From positions 1-6,740 of the forward strand of contig CAMYYX010000095.1 of NCBI GenBank assembly GCA_947303695.1: a DNA stretch of 6,740 nt, given 5' to 3'. Positions within the stretch are counted from its first letter, which is position 1, and each line of letters starts with the position of its first letter. This DNA comes from an uncultured Prevotellaceae bacterium (lineage in GTDB: Bacteria; Bacteroidota; Bacteroidia; Bacteroidales; Bacteroidaceae). The position numbers and the translations under genes are program-made. A model generated the notes under the pieces. The model ran no database searches, had not been told where the DNA came from, and saw only the letters and a list, made by a program, of their open reading frames with translations. This document shows, piece after piece, positions 4,291-6,740 of the stretch.

Positions 4291-5604
4291 ATGAAAGACG
4301 ACACAATCATCAAAAGCCTCAAGACGATTATGAATCGCAGGGGTATCACCCAACGTGAATTGGCAAATATGATTGGGAAGGACGAGACAGTTATCTCGCG
4401 TTGGTTTGCCGGCAAAGTGGGTATTTCGAGCAGTTCTATCACTCTGTTAGAGTCGGCTTTGGGCGAGAAGATATACGATGACAGCAACTTGAAACGCGCA
4501 CTGATTACGGGTGTGACTGGTCAGGACGGAAGCTATCTGAGCGAATTCCTGATTGAGAAAGGATATGACGTACACGGCATCATACGCCGAAGCAGTGTGG
4601 ATTATCGTGAGCGTATCGCACACCTGGAGGGACATCCAAACTTCCACTTACATTATGGTGACCTCGGAGACTCGATGTCGTTAGTGAAGGTGATTGGAGC
4701 GGTTCGTCCGGATGAGATATACAATCTGGCGGCGCAGAGTCATGTGCAGGTCAGCTTTGACTCGCCTGAGTTTACGGCCGATGTGGATGCGACGGGTGTA
4801 CTGCGTGTGCTGGAGGCTGTCCGTGCTTGCGGAATGGAGAAGACTTGCCGCATTTATCAGGCTTCGACATCGGAGCTGTATGGAAAGGTGGAAGAGGTTC
4901 CGCAGAACGAGAATACGCCGTTCCACCCCTACTCTCCTTATGCAGTTGCCAAGTTGTACGGCTTCTGGATTGTCAAGGAATATCGCGAGGCCTACAATAT
5001 GTTCTGCTGCTCGGGCATCCTGTTCAATCACGAGAGCGAGCGGCGTGGCGAGACGTTTGTTACGCGAAAGATAACGCTGGCGGCGGCTCGTATTGCTCAG
5101 GGGATGCAGGATTGTCTGTATCTGGGCAACATGTCGTCATTGCGCGACTGGGGCTACGCAAAGGACTATGTGGAGTGCATGTGGCTGATTCTGCAAAACT
5201 GCAAGCCAGAGGATTTTGTCATCGCAACAGGAGTGCAGCACAGTGTACGTGAGTTTGCCTATTATGCCTTCAAGCATGCCGGCATCGAGTTGGAATTTCG
5301 CGGCGAAGGACTACGCGAAGTGGGCGTTTGTGTCAAGGTGCGTGGCAATGTGAGCAAGACTTTGGTGGGCAAGGAACTGATACGTGTCAGCGAGGACTTC
5401 TACCGCCCAACCGATGTGGTCAATCTGTGGGGAGACCCGACGAAAGCGAAAGCCAAACTGGGTTGGAATCCGAATAAAACGAGTTTCGAAGACTTGGTAA
5501 AAATCATGGTTGAAAGCGACATGGCAAAGGTTGCCGGCGAAGGAGTTGCTGCGAAAGTACGCACGAACTTGGCCGAATATCTGGAAAAGGGAATTGTGAA
5601 GTGA
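4291..5604 (+). CDS. gmd: GDP-mannose 4,6-dehydratase with N-terminal XRE-type helix-turn-helix fusion
   Basis: The 437-residue protein has two parts. Residues 1-60 form an XRE/Cro-like DNA-binding domain: IIKSLKTIMNRRGI, then the helix-turn-helix TQRELANMIGKDETVISRWF (20-39), then ISSSSITLLESALGEKI. It resembles solitary or antitoxin-type HTH proteins of Bacteroidota. After a linker of about six residues (61-66) comes a complete Gmd of about 371 residues, the normal family length. It has the NADP loop GVTGQDG (74-80), T193/E195 in STSELYG, Y217 and K221 in YSPYAVAK, LFNHESERRGETFVTRK (244-260) and RDWGYAKDYVE (285-295). Gmd converts GDP-mannose to GDP-4-keto-6-deoxymannose in the cytoplasm. 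The frame is continuous with no stop or frameshift at the junction. The upstream in-frame ATG at 4183 is rejected because it precedes the promoter. A TTG at 4489, immediately before KRALITG, could start a Gmd-only form. Operator-like palindromes lie upstream, and fcl follows after 36 nt in the same operon. Confidence 0.93.
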   Translation: MKDDTIIKSLKTIMNRRGITQRELANMIGKDETVISRWFAGKVGISSSSITLLESALGEKIYDDSNLKRALITGVTGQDGSYLSEFLIEKGYDVHGIIRRSSVDYRERIAHLEGHPNFHLHYGDLGDSMSLVKVIGAVRPDEIYNLAAQSHVQVSFDSPEFTADVDATGVLRVLEAVRACGMEKTCRIYQASTSELYGKVEEVPQNENTPFHPYSPYAVAKLYGFWIVKEYREAYNMFCCSGILFNHESERRGETFVTRKITLAAARIAQGMQDCLYLGNMSSLRDWGYAKDYVECMWLILQNCKPEDFVIATGVQHSVREFAYYAFKHAGIELEFRGEGLREVGVCVKVRGNVSKTLVGKELIRVSEDFYRPTDVVNLWGDPTKAKAKLGWNPNKTSFEDLVKIMVESDMAKVAGEGVAAKVRTNLAEYLEKGIVK

Positions 5605-5633
5605 TTTACTATTTAACTATTTACAATTTACGA
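5605..5633. repeat. Degenerate heptad spacer between gmd and fcl
   Basis: Units TTTACTA, TTTAACTA, TTTACAA and TTTACGA follow each other directly after the gmd stop codon. No promoter box, Shine-Dalgarno site or terminator is visible in the 36-nt spacer, so fcl is probably read from the gmd promoter. Confidence 0.6.
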
Positions 5634-5640
5634 TTTCAAG

Positions 5641-6740
5641 ATGAATATGTTAGAAAAAAGTAGTAAGATTTACGTGGCAGGCCATAGAGGACTTGTAGGA
5701 AGTGCCATCTGGAACAACTTGCTGAGTCGGGGTTATACGAATCTTGTGGGGCGCACTCACAAGGAGCTTGACCTGACGGATCAGTATGCGGTGCGGGCGT
5801 TTTTCGATGAGGAAAAGCCTGATGCAGTGGTGCTGGCTGCGGCATTCGTGGGCGGCATTATGGCGAACAGTTTGTACCGTGCCGACTTCATGATGATGAA
5901 CATGAAGATACAATGTAACGTCATCAGTGAGGCATACGCTCACGGGGTGAAGAAGTTGCTGTTCCTCGGCTCGACATGCATCTACCCGAAGAATGCGCCG
6001 CAACCGATGAAGGAGGACTGCCTGCTGACCAGCGAACTGGAGTACACGAACGAGGAATATGCCATAGCGAAGATTGCGGGACTGAAGATGTGCGAGTCGT
6101 ACAACCTGCAATACGGCACCAATTACATCGCGGTGATGCCGACGAACCTCTACGGTCCGAACGACAATTTCCACCTGGAGAACAGCCACGTGATGCCGGC
6201 CATGATGCGAAAGATTTACTTGGCGAAGCTCATCCACGACGGCAACTGGGACGCCATTCGCAAGGACATGAACAGCCGACCCGTGGAAGGCGTGAACGGC
6301 AGTTCCGACGAGGCCACCATCTTATCGGTATTACGGAAATACGGAATCACGGATAATCGGGTTGAACTATGGGGAACGGGCACACCGCTGCGCGAATTCC
6401 TCTGGAGCGAAGACATGGCAGATGCCAGCGTTCACGTGCTGCTCAACGTGAACTTCAGCGACATTATCGGTATCGAGAAATACTCGTCGGTACACTACGG
6501 AGCATCGACCACCGGAGCCGTGGACCGCAATGAGAGTACAGGCCGTGGCGGTGCAATTCCATCATTGGGAGAAATCCGCAATTGCCACATCAACGTCGGC
6601 ACAGGCAAGGAACTCACCATCCGCCAACTGGCCGAACTGATAGTAAAGACAGTCGGGTTCACGGGCGAAATCGTGTTCGATGCATCGAAGCCCGACGGCA
6701 CGATGCGTAAGCTCATCGATGTCAGCAAACTCCATTCCCT
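5641..6740 (+). CDS. fcl: GDP-L-fucose synthase (3' end outside window)
   Basis: The frame from ATG 5641 stays open to the window end, giving 366 residues plus two bases. The enzyme (Fcl/WcaG) epimerises and reduces the Gmd product with NADPH to GDP-L-fucose. The cofactor loop GHRGLVG is at 14-20. Catalytic residues appear at a constant shift of four from the E. coli enzyme: S111 and C113 in GSTCIYP, Y140 and K144 in YAIAK, and H183 in NSHVMPA. GTGTPLREFLWSEDMADA (246-263) is the conserved later block. Two insertions relative to the short E. coli-type protein (about 320 residues) are seen, around residues 197-240 and 272-315; this long form is usual in Bacteroidota. A second ATG at 5647 is an alternative start. 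The C terminus is missing only because the window ends. Confidence 0.93.
   Translation, partial: MNMLEKSSKIYVAGHRGLVGSAIWNNLLSRGYTNLVGRTHKELDLTDQYAVRAFFDEEKPDAVVLAAAFVGGIMANSLYRADFMMMNMKIQCNVISEAYAHGVKKLLFLGSTCIYPKNAPQPMKEDCLLTSELEYTNEEYAIAKIAGLKMCESYNLQYGTNYIAVMPTNLYGPNDNFHLENSHVMPAMMRKIYLAKLIHDGNWDAIRKDMNSRPVEGVNGSSDEATILSVLRKYGITDNRVELWGTGTPLREFLWSEDMADASVHVLLNVNFSDIIGIEKYSSVHYGASTTGAVDRNESTGRGGAIPSLGEIRNCHINVGTGKELTIRQLAELIVKTVGFTGEIVFDASKPDGTMRKLIDVSKLHS

Noticed and set aside
4291..4490. HTH segment as a separate regulator gene or assembly artefact next to gmd
   Set aside because: There is no stop codon, frameshift or ATG between the HTH and the dehydratase, and the ribosome site lies only before the HTH. 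The linker is short and clean, so a real fusion is the simpler reading.
4694..5252. Two overlapping plus-strand open frames of 126 and 141 codons
   Set aside because: Both are out-of-frame shadows of the gmd dehydratase region, with Arg/Ser/Cys-heavy composition and no motif, while the gmd frame shows all family residues.
5650..6237. 195-codon open frame on the minus strand
   Set aside because: It lies fully inside fcl on the opposite strand. It is rich in His, Val and Arg like a shadow of a real gene, and has no promoter, ribosome site or recognisable domain.
1..6740. CRISPR array, insertion sequence, riboswitch or rRNA
   Set aside because: No spaced direct repeats, transposase motifs, rRNA blocks or long structured leaders were seen. 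The only long structure is the terminator at 2903-2968.

Overview
The window looks like a chromosomal segment of a member of the Bacteroidota, most likely a gut or oral Bacteroidales of the Prevotella/Bacteroides type. The evidence is promoter-type -7 boxes of the Bacteroidota form TAnnTTTG in front of every gene block (1331-1338 minus, 1383-1390 plus, 3064-3071 minus, 4131-4138 minus, 4254-4261 plus), AT-rich heptad spacers between genes, few Shine-Dalgarno sites, a DUF4421-like exported protein, and a GDP-fucose synthase with the long insertions usual in that phylum. Genus level is inference.

Left part (1-1303, minus strand): a Gfo/Idh/MocA-type oxidoreductase followed after 39 nt by the first 90 codons of a probable DUF4421-like exported protein, probably one transcript. 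A short divergent promoter region (1304-1407) with a heptad tandem repeat separates it from a plus-strand 23S rRNA uracil-5 methyltransferase gene of the RlmD/RumA family (1408-2829).

Middle (2830-3112): two small hairpins that look like a REP-type element, then a very long imperfect palindrome that can terminate transcription from both sides, directly abutting a minus-strand tRNA-Arg(UCU) with its own clear promoter.

Right part (3113-6740): a GDP-sugar module. manA (mannose-6-phosphate isomerase, minus) is divergent from gmd-fcl (plus), which convert GDP-mannose to GDP-L-fucose; fcl runs off the window end. The phosphomannomutase and GDP-mannose pyrophosphorylase steps that link ManA to Gmd are not in the window.

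The most unusual item is gmd itself. The reading frame carries an intact XRE/Cro-type helix-turn-helix of about 60 residues fused directly to the N terminus of a complete GDP-mannose 4,6-dehydratase. Just upstream lie two palindromic operator-like sites (TTGACA...TGTCAA type), about three helical turns apart, the nearer one lying where the -33 promoter element should be. A third half-site lies in the manA promoter. Together these suggest a dehydratase that is also a DNA-binding regulator of its own operon and perhaps of manA. The fusion is seen directly; the regulation is inference.
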